Of a stretch of 64,000 bases of DNA, positions 44,696 to 57,373 are shown one piece after another; the first letter of the stretch is position 1; each line of letters opens with the position of its first letter. The translations under genes were made by a program, and so were the position numbers. The notes under the pieces are model-generated. The model was not told where the DNA came from, searched no databases, and saw only the letters and a list, made by a program, of their open reading frames with translations. This DNA is from Coccinella septempunctata (lineage: Eukaryota > Arthropoda > Insecta > Coleoptera > Coccinellidae), in NCBI RefSeq assembly GCF_907165205.1, contig NC_058189.1, forward strand, positions 55,950,270-56,014,269, read 5' to 3'.

Positions 44696-45432
44696 AGGAA
44701 ATGCAGAATCCTCCCAGAATAAATTTCAATCAACACAAGAAGAATTCAAGAAAAATTTTTCCTTCTCTGTAATACAAAACAATACTATATAATTGATCAG
44801 GTTTAACGCTGAAATGTTTGGAGGAACTCTGTTTTTATCACGTACTACTTCCAGAAGCTGGAAAGGATCACTCAGCTGTCCCGATATGAAATATAGCATT
44901 CGAAACATTTTTTTTGTTGATCCTCATCGATTATGGTCAACTTGTTAACCACAACACGTGTTAACGAGGCTTCCAAACAATTTTGTTACCCGTGTCAAAC
45001 GCCTCGTCACTAAATAATCAATGCTGTCACTTCTTATTTTATGAGGGAGCTTAACTCTAGCAAAGAATACAACTACCGGATAGTTTGCAACAACCGTGTC
45101 ATGTGGATTGGGTTACACTGATGGAATTTCCTCAATTGTTCGTCAGTCTATTGTTTTTTGTCTAGTTTTCAACTCACTTTGAAAATATTTATATCATCGA
45201 ACATTGCATGCGTTCAATAAAAATATTCATATTTTATATAGCTCGCAAGATACTTGTGAAAATTTAATACCTTGAAGAGAGTTTCAATTCTAGCAAATCA
45301 CTACACTCATAGGGAAATGTGTTATTTCCTAGTCCTTTCCACCTAATCCCCATTGAATTAACCTTTGACCTCCTCTGACCTCTGATAAAACTTTCATCTC
45401 TCACACATGTTATATTGTTTGCATGTTAAAAA
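44696..45432. other. Unassigned intergenic DNA
   Basis: No exon, RNA gene or repeat end recognised; 44930-45120 is slightly less AT-rich. Confidence 0.4.
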
Positions 45433-46647
45433 TACGAGGTTGTATTGATATCTAGTTAGCCTAGACCAGTTCCATGATAAAAAAAATAGCGTTACTATAG
45501 CAACGAAAAATAACACATTAAAAGTTTCAGTGTGAAGTTTGAGTTCAAAAAAGTAAACCAGAGTAACGCAATCAATTAAAGGAAAGAAGATGTCCAAATC
45601 GAAAAATTGGAGTATCGAGCCATCATCAAGTAGCTGTATTTAAAAGAGGTAAGCAGATTTACGAAGATATGCTTAATACCCTTGGTGATCAATGTCCTTC
45701 GTATACGACCGTGAAAAATAGGACTGCAAGCTTCAAAAAAAGTAAATTTTCCATTGAAGATGATGACCGATCGGGAAGGCCAGTTTCTTTGTCAGTCCCC
45801 CAAAATATCGATGCAGTTCATGACATGATTTAATCAGACCGTCGAATTGGACTAAAACGGATATCTGAAGCACTGAATATTTCATACGAACGCGTTCATC
45901 ATATGGTTCACGTCCATTTGGACAAGAGAAATATTTCTGCAAAATAGATCCCCAAATGTTTGAATGTTGACCAAAAGCGTGCAAGGGTGGAAGCATCGCG
46001 TTCGATCTGTGCTCGATTTAAAAACGATGTAGACTGAAATATTACTATGAATGAGACTTGGGTACATTTTTACGATCTAGAAACAAAGCAACAATCGATG
46101 GAATGGCGACACTCGTGTTCTTGCTTAAGTTTTTTGAAATTGCCATGCAGTAATCATGATTGATTTTTTGGATAAGGGTAGAACAATAACCAGGGATTAC
46201 TATTCGACATAACTGACCACTTTACTGGAAAAAATTGAAGAGAAAAGACGCGGAAAGCTATCAAAAGGTGCTTTGTTTTTTCAGGACAACAGCCCTGCAC
46301 ACAAATCTCATGTTGCCATTAAAAAAATTCGTGATTTAGGGTTTGAATTACTATAACATCCCTCTTATTCACCAGATTTGACTCCATCCGTCTATCATCT
46401 CTCTCCTCAACTGAAAAAAGTTTAAAAGGTCGTAAATTTTCTTCCAACGACGAGGTTAAAAAAGCTGTGGAAGTCTGGTTTGCAGAGCAAGAAAAATCAT
46501 TTTTTTTGAAAGGTTTAGAGACGTTGTAGATTCGCTGTAATAAATATATCCAATTAAGAGGAAAATATGTTGAGTAATAAAATATTTTGACATTGAAATT
46601 TTGTTAGGTTCTATAGTAGGCTAAGAATTTTTCAATATATCCTCGTA
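45433..46647 (+). pseudogene. Mariner transposon, full-length but inactive (M3)
   Basis: This 1.2-kb copy has both terminal inverted repeats (left TACGAGGTTGTATTGATATC, right inverse TACGAGGATATATTGAAAAA, both continuing to TTAGCCTA). The transposase start region (about 45590), HTH motifs, NETWVHFYD (the first catalytic Asp changed to Asn: DET reads NET), LFFQDNSPAHKSH and SPDLTPSVYH (last Asp lost) can be followed, but frameshifts and stops interrupt the frame. Length and motif order fit the mellifera-type mariners of insects. It is the best template for the family ends in this window. Confidence 0.9.
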
Positions 46648-46718
46648 TATTGATTATTATCAAAAGAATATAAAAAGTATAGCAGTTACTCTGGATTTGC
46701 AACAAAAAAGTTCCTTTA

Positions 46719-46888
46719 CGGCCGTTTTCAATAATCCTATCTATCCGTTGTTTCAGTTACTGAAGATAGAAAATGCATATGATTTCGTTTCTATGATCTA
46801 TCTGTAGATATATTTTAGAATGGTTACCAATGGTTACTAATCGTCAGTAAGTGAAACGATGGACAGATAGGTTTATTGAAAACGGCCG
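46719..46888. mobile_element. Hairpin MITE with CGGCCGTTTTCAATAA ends, 170 bp
   Basis: CGGCCGTTTTCAATAATCCT at the left and the inverse (ATAGGTTTATTGAAAACGGCCG region) at the right pair over about 45 bp, including CTATC(T/C)(A/G)TCCGTTG/TCGTTTCA. No ORF. Confidence 0.8.
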
Positions 46889-46996
46889 ATAGAGTATGGT
46901 CTAATTATTTCCCGTTGTGAAGTTACTCAAGACAGCAATCTTTCACACCATTTACAATTGCTTCCACATAGATCTTTGTGTCCTCTAAGGTTAATA

Positions 46997-47230
46997 TCAA
47001 GAAAAGTATTTTTGCGGGAATGAGCACAGAATATTTTGGAATTTACTAGAAGATTTGATGTGTGTTTTAACGTTTGATATTTGTAGTTTACGACTGATGC
47101 TTTTGATCCACGTTTTGATTTAAAAAAAACTCTAATTCATAGAGACCTGATGAAGATGATAAAATCTGCGAAACTTCGCCAAGTATAAAAGTTTTTTCTG
47201 TCCTTATTCCCGCAAAAATACTTTTCTTGA
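46997..47230. mobile_element. Terminal-inverted-repeat MITE, 234 bp, with hammerhead-like core
   Basis: The ends TCAAGAAAAGTATTTTTGCG and its inverse at 47206-47230 form a 25-bp perfect inverted repeat. Inside, CTGATGA at 47147 is followed by AGAT-GATAAA-ATCT and then GCGAAAC, a pattern often seen in Penelope-element tails. Either a MITE captured such a tail or the similarity is fortuitous. Confidence 0.65.
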
Positions 47231-50200
47231 CAAAACATAACTTGAAAAACTATCATCTCAATCTTACTCAAAATTCATTATACACCAAAGTAATGCCTTG
47301 TTTCAGGTGAAAATAAAATATTGAATAACTTCACACCGTAAGATAATTGGACTATTTTCTATAAAAACTTTTTTGTTGCAAATTTCCTGAGGAATCATTC
47401 CATAATATTTGGCCAGAGATAACTTTCACACCTGTATATATCATCACCATCCTTCATCCTTGAAAAATGCCATAATTAATGTTAACATCTGATTCAGCGA
47501 TGAACAAGATGCTTTGTAGATAGGTACCCTGGCAAGCTCTGCCAATAATCGGTAAGAAATTGACCTTGTGGACTTAAAACCGTCCCGTAGAGTCAAAAAA
47601 AAATTTGAAGAAGGATCGTACTTCTAGCTCTTAAATGGGCTTCTTGATACACATCTCTGACAAACCACCTCCGCGTAAGCCCACTATTCACCCTTTATCA
47701 AATTCGCTGAACTGTTGTTGTCCACCCTTCTCTACAATGCAGCTCTTCTTAATGATGATCAAAGGGAAATTGCTGCTAAAAATCACAATTATCGCGTACT
47801 TATTTACTTTTTGTGAATACAGACAATTCAGACCTGATTCAGGTCGATTCTGTTCGCATCTTGTTATAACATTGCCAAATCTACAACATTGTTATAATTA
47901 TAAAATATAGCAATCTGACTGAGCGAACGAATATTCTGTTTCACCGTTTTACGCAAGATTGGTTATGAGTTTTGGCCATAGCAATATTGTTGAAAAATAA
48001 TCGAATGTTTGAGCTGACATCACTGTTCTGAAGGATAAGATTCTCATTTCATAGAAAAGAACACGTAATTCTATAATTGTTCTATGGTTAAGAAGAATAA
48101 GTTGTGTTTAATCAAAGAGTATCATCAATTGATACTCAATTCAAATTCAATTCAAATGAATTACTGGTGTCCCTACCTAATATATCGAAATTGTAGTCTC
48201 ATATTTTCGCTATAAATGAAAAGTTCAAGTGAAGGTTTCCAAAAAGTTACTAAAACGAAGCATGTTTATAATTACTTGCCTATTTTCTAAATTTCCAACG
48301 CTTGGAAGAAATGTAAAAACAAGAGATTCACTGCCATTTTCAACCTTGTTATGAAATAGCAAGTACTTAAATGATGTGGCTGATATAGCAAACTGAAATA
48401 ACAAGATCTTCTAGAAATTGATAGATCATATTGCTCAAAATCAATTATTAGAATACCAGTTTTTCAAACTTTGCTGTGATAGCAATATCTTTTCTATAAC
48501 CATATTACTATTTCCAAACAGAATCGACCTGAATAATACAAAAAACAAAAACCATAGTAGATATTCTGCTCCCGATTCAAGCAAATATATTCCTCGGAAT
48601 TCTTTCTAATAAATTCATTGATATTGGGTGTTCTGTATTTTATGTTACTAAAAATATTTGTAACGGTTGACTCAGGTCAGTGCTTTCCCATATCTAATGA
48701 TAATATTACAATCAAGAATTTCTCCACGAAGTTGGATCTTTGAAATGATCACAAATTACATCCTGTATTTTGGCAAAACCGCCGAAAAGTTTTTTCATTT
48801 CATAATTCGATATCCCTCGGTGAGTCTCGTGATCAAATAGAAGCGAACGACATTGTTTATTTTGGAGGGAAGTATCTGGTAACACCGATCGTTCAGATTC
48901 CTCCACTGCCATCTGCCCCATTCACAAGACATCCAAACATTTACTGACACTATTTAACCCACATTGTTTCCGAAAACACTCAACGAAAATATTATCGGGG
49001 GTCTCACAGATAATTAATCACGTCGGCTAAAGCCTCCTGTGCGGTTTGAACCCATGACAAATAGTCTATTCCGAATGTGTCAACCTCGGCATTCATTCTT
49101 GCGAACCCTGCATACATTGCGTGAGTTTTTTCACATAAAGATACTTGAACGCCATTGTCGAATCCACACAACGATTCGTCACATCTTACCGTATTTCTTT
49201 GAGTATGTTCAAGTACCCGTTTATGCCGATCTACATTACATTGTCTGTCTGTTCGGAACAGTGTCCCAGGTAAGGTCTCGAGTGGTTTTCCCTTGCCGAT
49301 AAAATGACTTTTACAGATGACACTTCTTTTTTAACAATTTACACGTATGACTAATGAAATATTTCTTGAATATTAACTGGGACACCTAGTCTATTATATG
49401 ATATCTCTGAGCAGTCAACCATCAACTACATGCAACCATTAAGGGATGCTACGCCAGACAGGATAATAATACGTACCTTCTTGTCGGACACAAAAGATGC
49501 TGTTTGATATAAATCCATATAATATTCAAATTAGCCTCTCTGTTGCTTACAGATGACAGATTTCTATGGATTTTACGTTTCGGGGTTCTTCAAATCAATA
49601 ATTGATTTAACTCCTTGGTTCACTGATAATGATTTTCAGGAGAATTCCCACATCTATCAATGGAGAAACCTATATCATTGTACTTAATAGAGTACATGCT
49701 GAACCATCTCTGAAGAACTATTGAAATTTGTCATTCACGAAATCAGCAATGAGCTATGAAATTTTCATTTTGTTAACCTTGGATCAGAAGCAAATTCTGG
49801 TTTGACCTAAATCTATACCACATTTTATTTTCACATTCCTTGCAGTTCTGAATAGAGGCAACAAATGTGAAAAATTTATATTTCTAGGACATTTCCAACA
49901 GATACTTCAGCATCACTAACCCATTCATAATAAGGGTCTGCTTCTTCACTTACTCGTCATATTCCCTATGGAACAAATTCCTGGATTTTTCTGGTACCAA
50001 TTTTGATACAGCATCCTCTGCTTAGTTCAGAATTTGTCTCATTCAATATGACACACCCGGTATTGTATGGCATCAGAGAATCAATTTGAGGGATTTTTAA
50101 CTATGTTCCATACTTTTATATGTGGAAAAAAATTACGTTGAAGGTGTTTCATAATTTTTAGGGATCATTTGTCGTTTGAATCAATTATCAATAATAAACT

Positions 50201-50675
50201 ATTCAGGGATGTTTCAGAATCTTTTCATGTTTTTCGAGTAAAACTGATATATGGGACGTAAAAATTATGAGTTTCCATCTGAATTTATAGGTTTTTGTAC
50301 CTTTGATTTGTTGAAATTAACGACCTTGCCTTGTACACCCTGTAACATTCGATTAATAATTTTCACGCACTCAATCCACATTGGTAGTAGAAACCTGTAG
50401 AATTGATTACTTAAGTATAGTATTTTGTTAAATTGCTTTAGAATGGACTTTCTTATGGCGCCTCAAAATACTGGATTGAAATAACACAGTATTTATGTGT
50501 CGGTTCTCTGTAAGGATATTTAATTTGAATAGATCACTGAACAAACTTCCTCATTAAGAATTTTCAGCTTAATATTGCCTCCTTCTATTGCCAAAATGTT
50601 TTGATATGTAATGATGCATCAGGTATGGTCAAAACTACTAAACCAGCGTGTTTTAGGAACTGATTCCTTTCCAAG
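47231..50675. other. Unassigned intergenic DNA, 3.4 kb
   Basis: Frames at 47635-47910, 48418-48609, 48712-48921 and 49039-49302 show no domain and no splice context. 48900-49310 is less AT-rich. An isolated foldback terminus ACACCCTGTA lies near 50336. No RNA gene found. Confidence 0.4.
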
Positions 50676-51085
50676 AATTTGAGGGGGTATTTCATGTAAA
50701 CTAGAGCTTTTAGGCCTTTCCTCGAAAATGTCGTGGAAAAAAATTATTATTATTTTTTTCTCGAGTCCAAAAAATTTTTTTTTATGAATCGTTTTCCTTA
50801 AAACATATTCTTAAATTGAAAAATTTTGTTCAACTCAAAAGTTTTAGTGAAACATGAAATATGGGTTCCATGTTTCACTCCTTTGAAATATGATGACGAA
50901 ATTGAAATAATATTCATAGGTAGCCTTTTTATTGATAAAACATGTCAACCGAATGCCTTTCCTTCAATTGTCCAGCACTTCGAATAAAAAATAATAATAT
51001 ATTTTTTATTATTTTTAAAAGCGTGTAGCTTTTCAAGGAAAGGACCCAAAGCTTTAGTTTGTATGAAAGACTCCCTTCAATTTTC
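50676..51085. repeat. Foldback element, about 410 bp
   Basis: The left side (TTTGAGGGGGTATTTCATGT, AACTAGAGCTTTTAGGCCTT) pairs with the right side read inverted (TTGAAGGGAGTCTTTCATAC, AACTAAAGCTTTGGGTCC). The inner arms are A/T-rich with ATTATTATT runs. No TACAGGG end. Confidence 0.65.
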
Positions 51086-51280
51086 AACAAGGAATTACCC
51101 CCTTACAACTTTCGCAATTATTCGGCAACAGCTAGTACCTTTGAAGAACTTGCAACGTTGAAGACATTGCGCTACTAATAATATTTCAATCCTGAAAACA
51201 AGTTGTATCGTGTAACTCTTCATTTTTACAAACTTGTTACCTATAAATATTAGCTATAAATATTGTTATTTAATCAACTA

Positions 51281-51785
51281 GGTTATTGATGAAAGCGATT
51301 AATGATTGAGATATTTTAATTTGATTTTAATGTTCGAGATCATTAATCGCTCAATTAATAAACGAGTTGATAACAAGATTATTCCGTCGACCACATTTTG
51401 AATTCAATGTGAATTCTTGATTGCAAAAATTTTCCATCGATACCTTGTCAAATTTGACACCTTATAAATTTTCTATGTTCATATCGGAATGTTGATATTT
51501 CTGCGACCGATCGAACAATTCGAGAAGTCCATAGAGGGCATATTCGAGTTGTGATATTTTGATTAAATCACATTGATATCGTTCCCTATAATATCTGTTA
51601 AAGAATGTGTGGAGCTGGTGCAGGCTGGAGTTGTAGTACATATAGATGTATTGATTACTCTCTAACTATCATAATTTTTCTGCAACCTCCACAATACATC
51701 TCTTCTCAATTCACCCGCTAGGTACTACGAAAATCAATGCAACATATAAAAAAATTATTTGGGAAGCTGCTGAATACTTCTATTT
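51281..51785 (+). repeat. Dispersed repeat R1, copy 2 (MITE-free)
   Basis: It is collinear with 2126-2790 and lacks the 242-bp MITE, giving the empty site GCGACCGATCGAACAATTCG near 51510. Its right edge is about 70 bp from repeat R4. Confidence 0.75.
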
Positions 51786-51854
51786 TCGATTACCTATGAC
51801 AATAATGCATTAATAGGAAATAAACCAATAAAAAGGTTCATTAACAGCTAATTT

Positions 51855-53084
51855 CGTGTATACTCCATTCACATTTATTTTAGCAGTCGGTTGGCTATGA
51901 AATAATTTTCTCAAGTTTTTGTAACTAGAACGGAGTAAGGTTGGCACTCATGAAATGTCGTTAATGTCATAACGCCGTTGACACAACTAATATCAATTTT
52001 TATTAAGAAAATGCCGTAAGTGATTGAAAAAAGAAACAGGGTTTCAGGAAGTGCTATTTAGAATTCAGGTCCGCTCATTCAAATAGTTATACCCTGATAT
52101 TCTAAAATCCACAATACGTCAGACGATAGCGAACATATTCAATGTAAGAGAATTTATATAATGTTTCATCTGAATCTAAACGACTTATATTTCAGCTGAA
52201 TATTTCCACAATCAGAAAGATTGTGAATGAAGAAGATGACAAAGAATTTTCTTCTTTTGGGAGACCCAAAAAAGCGGTGGCATTTGAGAATTTTATATTT
52301 GAGTGAATTAATGCGAAAAGTTTACTACAGGGTTTTCGATGAATGTCATCGTAGAATAAGTTCCCGAAAATTGATTTTTCTATTTTTCATTTGACTTGTC
52401 CTATACATTGTTAATGTCCTAAGGTACCAATAAATACCTAATTATTATTATTATATCAATGTAATAAGATGAACAGCCACAAATACGCGCCGGTTGTCCT
52501 ATTTATTATGTATTCATGTGAAATTTTTCTTCAAAAGTTCATCTTGACTTGAAACTTCCTTTAATTTCTTTTACTTATATTGATGCTAGATGATTTTTGT
52601 TGAAAAATTCAACATTCTTGTAATTATCTGTTAATTGCTTCAGGAGATACCCATTCCCAACCACTGCATGATATGCATTTTATCTTGGGGTTGATATTTT
52701 TGAAATCTACAACTGACGTAACGTATTCAAACTTTAGCCAAAAAAGATAACGAACATTAACTCTCCTCAAGCTAGTGCATATTATGATATTATACTGATC
52801 TCTTGTATTTTCCTTTTCCATGCAAATAACTGGATTTGGTATGCCTTCAACCAGTTGTATAAACTTCAATTATGTTCGTCACATATTTTCCGAAGAGATA
52901 CGACATTGTGATAAAATACGTAATAACAGAAACTTTTACGTAGAACGGGCAACATAGCGTTGATTTAAAACCCAAAAATGTTTTGACAAGCTTCATAACC
53001 CCACATTTTCGTACTATACCGAGTGAAATGTGTCAAATTTCCATGGCCAACCGATTGCTAAAATAAAAGTGAATGGAGTACACG
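51855..53084 (-). mobile_element. Repeat R4, complete copy, 1.23 kb with terminal inverted repeats
   Basis: The ends CGTGTATACTCCATTCACAT and (inverse of right) CGTGTACTCCATTCACTTTT are inverted repeats of about 40 bp, continuing TTTAGCA(G/A)TCGGTTGGC. The interior matches 4870-5075 and 5800-6480 inverted. No transposase frame is seen, so it is a non-autonomous DNA transposon. A 198-bp derivative is at 56965-57162. Confidence 0.75.
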
Positions 53085-54417
53085 TTAAACAGTGCTATTA
53101 TAAGGAGGTCGGCGAAAAAGTTTTTTAAAAACGCTCAATTCGAATCTCCCTCGGTTCACTGGTGACATCGATCTTATCTGTTCCAATCTGATCCAATGGA
53201 CAATTCCCACAATTTTCGACAGTTATTGTCACCTTATGTCGGTTGAGCCAGCCTTGCGTATGCCACCGCTTCCTGTACCAGATGAATCCGCCCAACAAAT
53301 TTACGATTTAGCCACGGATTCGCCCATAATCCGAACTGAAGTTACATCTGATTAAGCGTGGAAAATCGCGCGAACGTTTGACCCTCCCAAAAGGTGTAAA
53401 AGTGGATGAAAACAGATGGTCCTCGAATTGAAATGAATTTCTTTCCGGCCCATTGCGTCCCGTTGAAATTATCCATCAAAACTCCTCATAAATAACAGGG
53501 TAACCGTGTTAATATTGTCAGTAACCAATATCAACACAAAGGGCTCTCGATATTCCACAATAGCATTAACAGCACATAAATCTGTGTAAAGAGATAACAG
53601 AGTCAATCTGTAAGTCGGCATTGTTGTTTTCGGGACGAGTCAGAATGCGATTTTCAGATCACCAACACAAGAGCGCATCGTTTCTTTGTTTAGTCGCTCG
53701 AAACTTACCAATATATCATTGCCTGCGACCCCCTTACCACTGAACTGGATCTAACGTATCGTCTTGGTTAGGTCCTTGGTGTTGCGGAAATCTCAAGCTG
53801 GTACAACCTTCTCTCCACTGCGCTTAAGTCCTTCGGGACAATGCATTGAGTAACACATGATAAATTTCATTAAGCTTGATCGCTGAGGCGAAAAGAGTCG
53901 TCTAAACATCCGAAGGTAGGTTTGATTATATACGTGGGGATGTAGACTCACCGCCGAACAAAGTCGGTATTTCGTTTTCATTATGTCCGGTCCCGTTTGT
54001 ATATGTTTAATTTTATTCATGATCACATATTTCAGAAGCGTTGACGTTTATAGAGTCGACAAAAAAGTCGTGTGCTTTGTGGGGCTTTCTCATGCTTTAC
54101 CTGCCTTTTGTACTCCGTATGGAATTATTTCAAGTGATGAATGTTTGCCGTAATTATGTAACGGTTCACATGCGGAATGTAATGATGTCATTCAGGCTTC
54201 AACTTAGGTTGCTCTTTGCACCGAGCCTTGTAAAAAAACGATTGTGTATAGAGCAAAGCTGAAAAAATTTGTGACTTTTACAAGAAAAAAACCCAAATCT
54301 GGTCTGTCCCCTGGACAACTATTCAAAAGTATTTTTAATCCGACTGTACATCAATTACTGTTGAAACAATTATTTAACTCACATTCCCCAAACAATACAG
54401 TGTCATTTTTATCTTTA
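53085..54417. other. Unassigned; less AT-rich, open frame at 53102-53356
   Basis: 53100-53760 has balanced composition and a stop-free stretch of about 84 codons (53102-53356) containing SVEPALRMPPLPVPDES and IYDLATDSPIIRTE. I do not recognise it, there is no ATG near its start, and no splice signal was confirmed. It could be an exon or conserved non-coding DNA. The rest holds only short frames. Confidence 0.35.
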
Positions 54418-55632
54418 TACGAGGATGTATTGATATCTAGTTAGTCTAGACCAGTTCCATGCATACAAACAAATATTGCGTTACCAACGAACAATAACTC
54501 ATAAGAAGTGACAGTGTGAAGTTTGAGGTCGAAAAAGTAAACCAGATGCAATAAATTAAAAGAAAGAAGATGTCCACCAAAATTGTAAAAATCGAAAAAT
54601 TGGAGTATCGAGCCATCATCAAGTACCTGTATTTAAAAGAGTTAAGAGGTAAGCAGATTGACGAAGATGTTCTCAATACCCTTGGTGATCAATGTCCTTC
54701 GTATGCGACCGTGAAAAATTGACTGGAAGCTTCAATTGAGGTAAATTTTCCATTATGTCAGTCCCCGAAAATATCGATGCAGTTCATGATATGATTTTAT
54801 CAGAACGTCGAATTGGGCTAAAACGGATATCTGGAGCACTGAATTTTTCATACGAAAGCGTTCATTATATAGTTCACGTCAATTTGGGGATGAGAAAAAT
54901 TGCTAGAAAATGGATTTCCAGATGTTCGAATGTTGACCAAAAGCCTGCAAGGATAGAGGCATCGCATTTGATCTGTGCTCGATTTGAAAACGATGTAGAC
55001 TTTTTAAACGGAATTGCAACTATGGATGAGACTTGGGTACATTTCTACGATCCAGAAACAAAGCAACAATCGATGGAATGACGACACTCTGGTTCTCCAA
55101 GACCTAAGAAGTTTCGTGTCCAAAAATCTGCTGGAAAAGTTCTTGCTTCAGTTTTTTGGGATTGCCATCGAGTAATCATGATTTATTTTTTGCATAAGGG
55201 TATAACAATAACCGGAGATTACTATTCGACAATACTAACCACTCTATGGAAAAATTTTGAAGAGAAAAGGCGCGGAAATTTATTCGAGGTTGTTTTGTTT
55301 TTGCAGGACAACGCCCCTGCACACAAATCTCATGTTGCCATGAAACAAATTCGCGATTTAGGGTTTGAATTACTAGAACACCTCCCTTATTCACCAGATT
55401 TGGCTCCATCCGACTTTCATCTCTTTCCTCTACTGAAAAAAAAAGTTTAAAAGGTCGTAAATGTTCTTCCAACGAGGAGGTAATAAAAGCTGTGGAAGTC
55501 TGGTTTGCAGAGCAAGAAGAAAAAATTTTTTTTTAAAGTCTAGAGATGTTGCAGGTTCGCTGTAATGAATGTGTAATGTGTGCAATTAAGAGGAGAATAT
55601 GTTGAGTAATAAAATATTTTGACATAGAAATT
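54418..55632 (+). pseudogene. Mariner transposon, 3' end missing (M4)
   Basis: It starts with the left terminal repeat TACGAGGATGTATTGATATC and an ATG at 54570 (MSTKIVKIEKLEYRAIIKYL). The frame is broken by a stop near 54720 and a frameshift, resumes at 54755-55081 through the second HTH and MDETWVHFYDPETKQQSM (first catalytic Asp), stops at a Trp codon changed to TGA, and resumes at 55178-55450 with LFLQDNAPAHKSH (second Asp) and YSPDLAPSDFH (third Asp). All three DD34D residues are present. The sequence stops matching at about 55632, before the right terminal repeat, so it is also immobile. Confidence 0.9.
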
Positions 55633-55905
55633 GATTTTGATCACATAAAAGCTGATTCACCCACGTACCTATTTTTTATGCAGTCAACGCATTTTTCCAT
55701 CTGCATCATATTTTTTCGATAAAATGTTCTCCAATTTTCCGTCTGTAGTTTGTTTGTATCACTTTTGTTGGAACGTTTGGAATAAAAGGAAATGCATCAA
55801 TATTTCTGTTTTTGATTTGTTAGAGAAGCAGGGTCAGCTCGGGCATAATCTGGATGACCGTTGTGTTTGGCGGACTTTTGAGAACCCGAGGCATGCGACT
55901 AAGGG
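55633..55905. other. Unassigned short interval
   Basis: Nothing recognised between mariner M4 and the MITE cluster. Confidence 0.4.
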
Positions 55906-56237
55906 TCGGTTTCATAATCAAACCTAAAGTCCCTTTAATTTTGTAGCTTCCTTCAACCCTACTAACGTCCAGTTTCATAATCAAATTTAAAGTCACTAAG
56001 CTTACTATAATTTTTACGTCCAGTTTCATAATCGAATTTAACGTCACTTCAAGCTTAAAGCTTCCATTAGTGTCATTTTTAGTAGGGTTGAAGGAAGCTT
56101 TAAAATTAAAGCGACTTTAGGTGTGTTTATGAAACCGGCCGTTAGTAGGGTTAAAGGAAGCTTTAAAATTGAAGGGACTATAGGTTTGATTATGAAACGG
56201 GCCGTAAAAATGACAGTAAAGGAAGCTGGACGTAAGT
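55906..56237. repeat. Cluster of hairpin MITE units (family of 20621-20746)
   Basis: Several direct and inverted copies of GTTTCATAATCAAACCTAAA, TTTAAAGCTTCC and ACCCTACTAACG are packed together. At least two units are nested or head-to-head, producing a palindrome centred near 56075. Confidence 0.75.
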
Positions 56238-56964
56238 GATTGTGTATTCCATATTATCAAAAGGAAGTGTATGCTTCTAGCAGACAGCTGGCTGGATCAG
56301 AACAAGCTCATAATGAATGCTATTGGAATTTGGGGCAATATATATTTCAATCAAGTTAAAGTACAAGGAATGAATTCTCAGGAATGGTACAGATTGAGGT
56401 TCCTTAATATTTATTGGCATTTATGTGGACAAATTCCTAAGCTGGACCGAAAATACTGATTATTCTCTTCGAGAAATTCTAGAACATCGGTCATGCTGTG
56501 AGGATAAACTTCTTACTGTTCTCCTTAGAGAGCTCTCAGAGCATTGTATTTCGAAATCTATGAGTCATTTCTTTCATACCTATGGTATTATCGTAAAGAA
56601 TGCAACCTTTGAGTAATCAAATGGGGTGTAATACTCAATGGTGCAACTCAGACCTCAGAGTTCGTCAAATAATAGGCGATTCAGAAGAATGCTGAGCTTT
56701 CAACAAAATCCGAGAAAAACATGCGATAGTCATGAAGGATCAAGAATAATGCTGAATGAAAACGATATACTACATGTATAATGTATGTTGTCTAATGATT
56801 TATATCTACATTTCATTAATGTTTAATGAAATTAAAAAAAAAATTAAACAATAATATGATTCTCCATCTACCTCCTTAAATTTACAACAAATGTTCATAA
56901 ATAATATCGTTACTTCGCTTATTTTCAAAGAAACAAAGAAATGAGAATATATTCACTGATTTTC
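56238..56964. other. Unassigned intergenic DNA downstream of the transporter gene
   Basis: Two overlapping short frames (56271-56459, 56425-56616) show no domain. An old decayed transposon cannot be excluded. Confidence 0.35.
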
Positions 56965-57162
56965 GAATTAATTCACATTGCGACAATAAATACGTAATCA
57001 CTAAGACTTTTACGTAGAAAGGACTACATAACGCTTATTCAAAAAAAAACCAAAAATATGTTGACAACCGTCATAACCAAACATTTATGTACTATACAGC
57101 GTGGAATGTGTCAAAGTTCCATGGCCAACCGAGTCCTTTTATAATAGTGAATGGAGTATACG
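56965..57162 (-). mobile_element. Repeat R4, short derivative, 198 bp
   Basis: The block matches the right end of the complete R4 copy (52895-53084): CACATTGCGACAATAAATAC, TTTTACGTAGAA, TGTGTCAAAGTTCCATGGCC and GTGAATGGAGTATACG. The other end is missing. Confidence 0.7.
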
Positions 57163-57373
57163 AACATCATTTGCGAATGTTTGACATCTTGAACTCGATC
57201 GATTGATCCACTCACTTTGTCAAAAAATGTAAAAAGTATTTATATACACCGTCAAACTAATTATGTATAATCACAATCATGTTTTTGAGTCCTTTAATTA
57301 TTTTTACTCATAACAGTATGAACATGAAATAAAATATTAATCTCTATCGATCTCTTATAGTGAAACACTGCAT

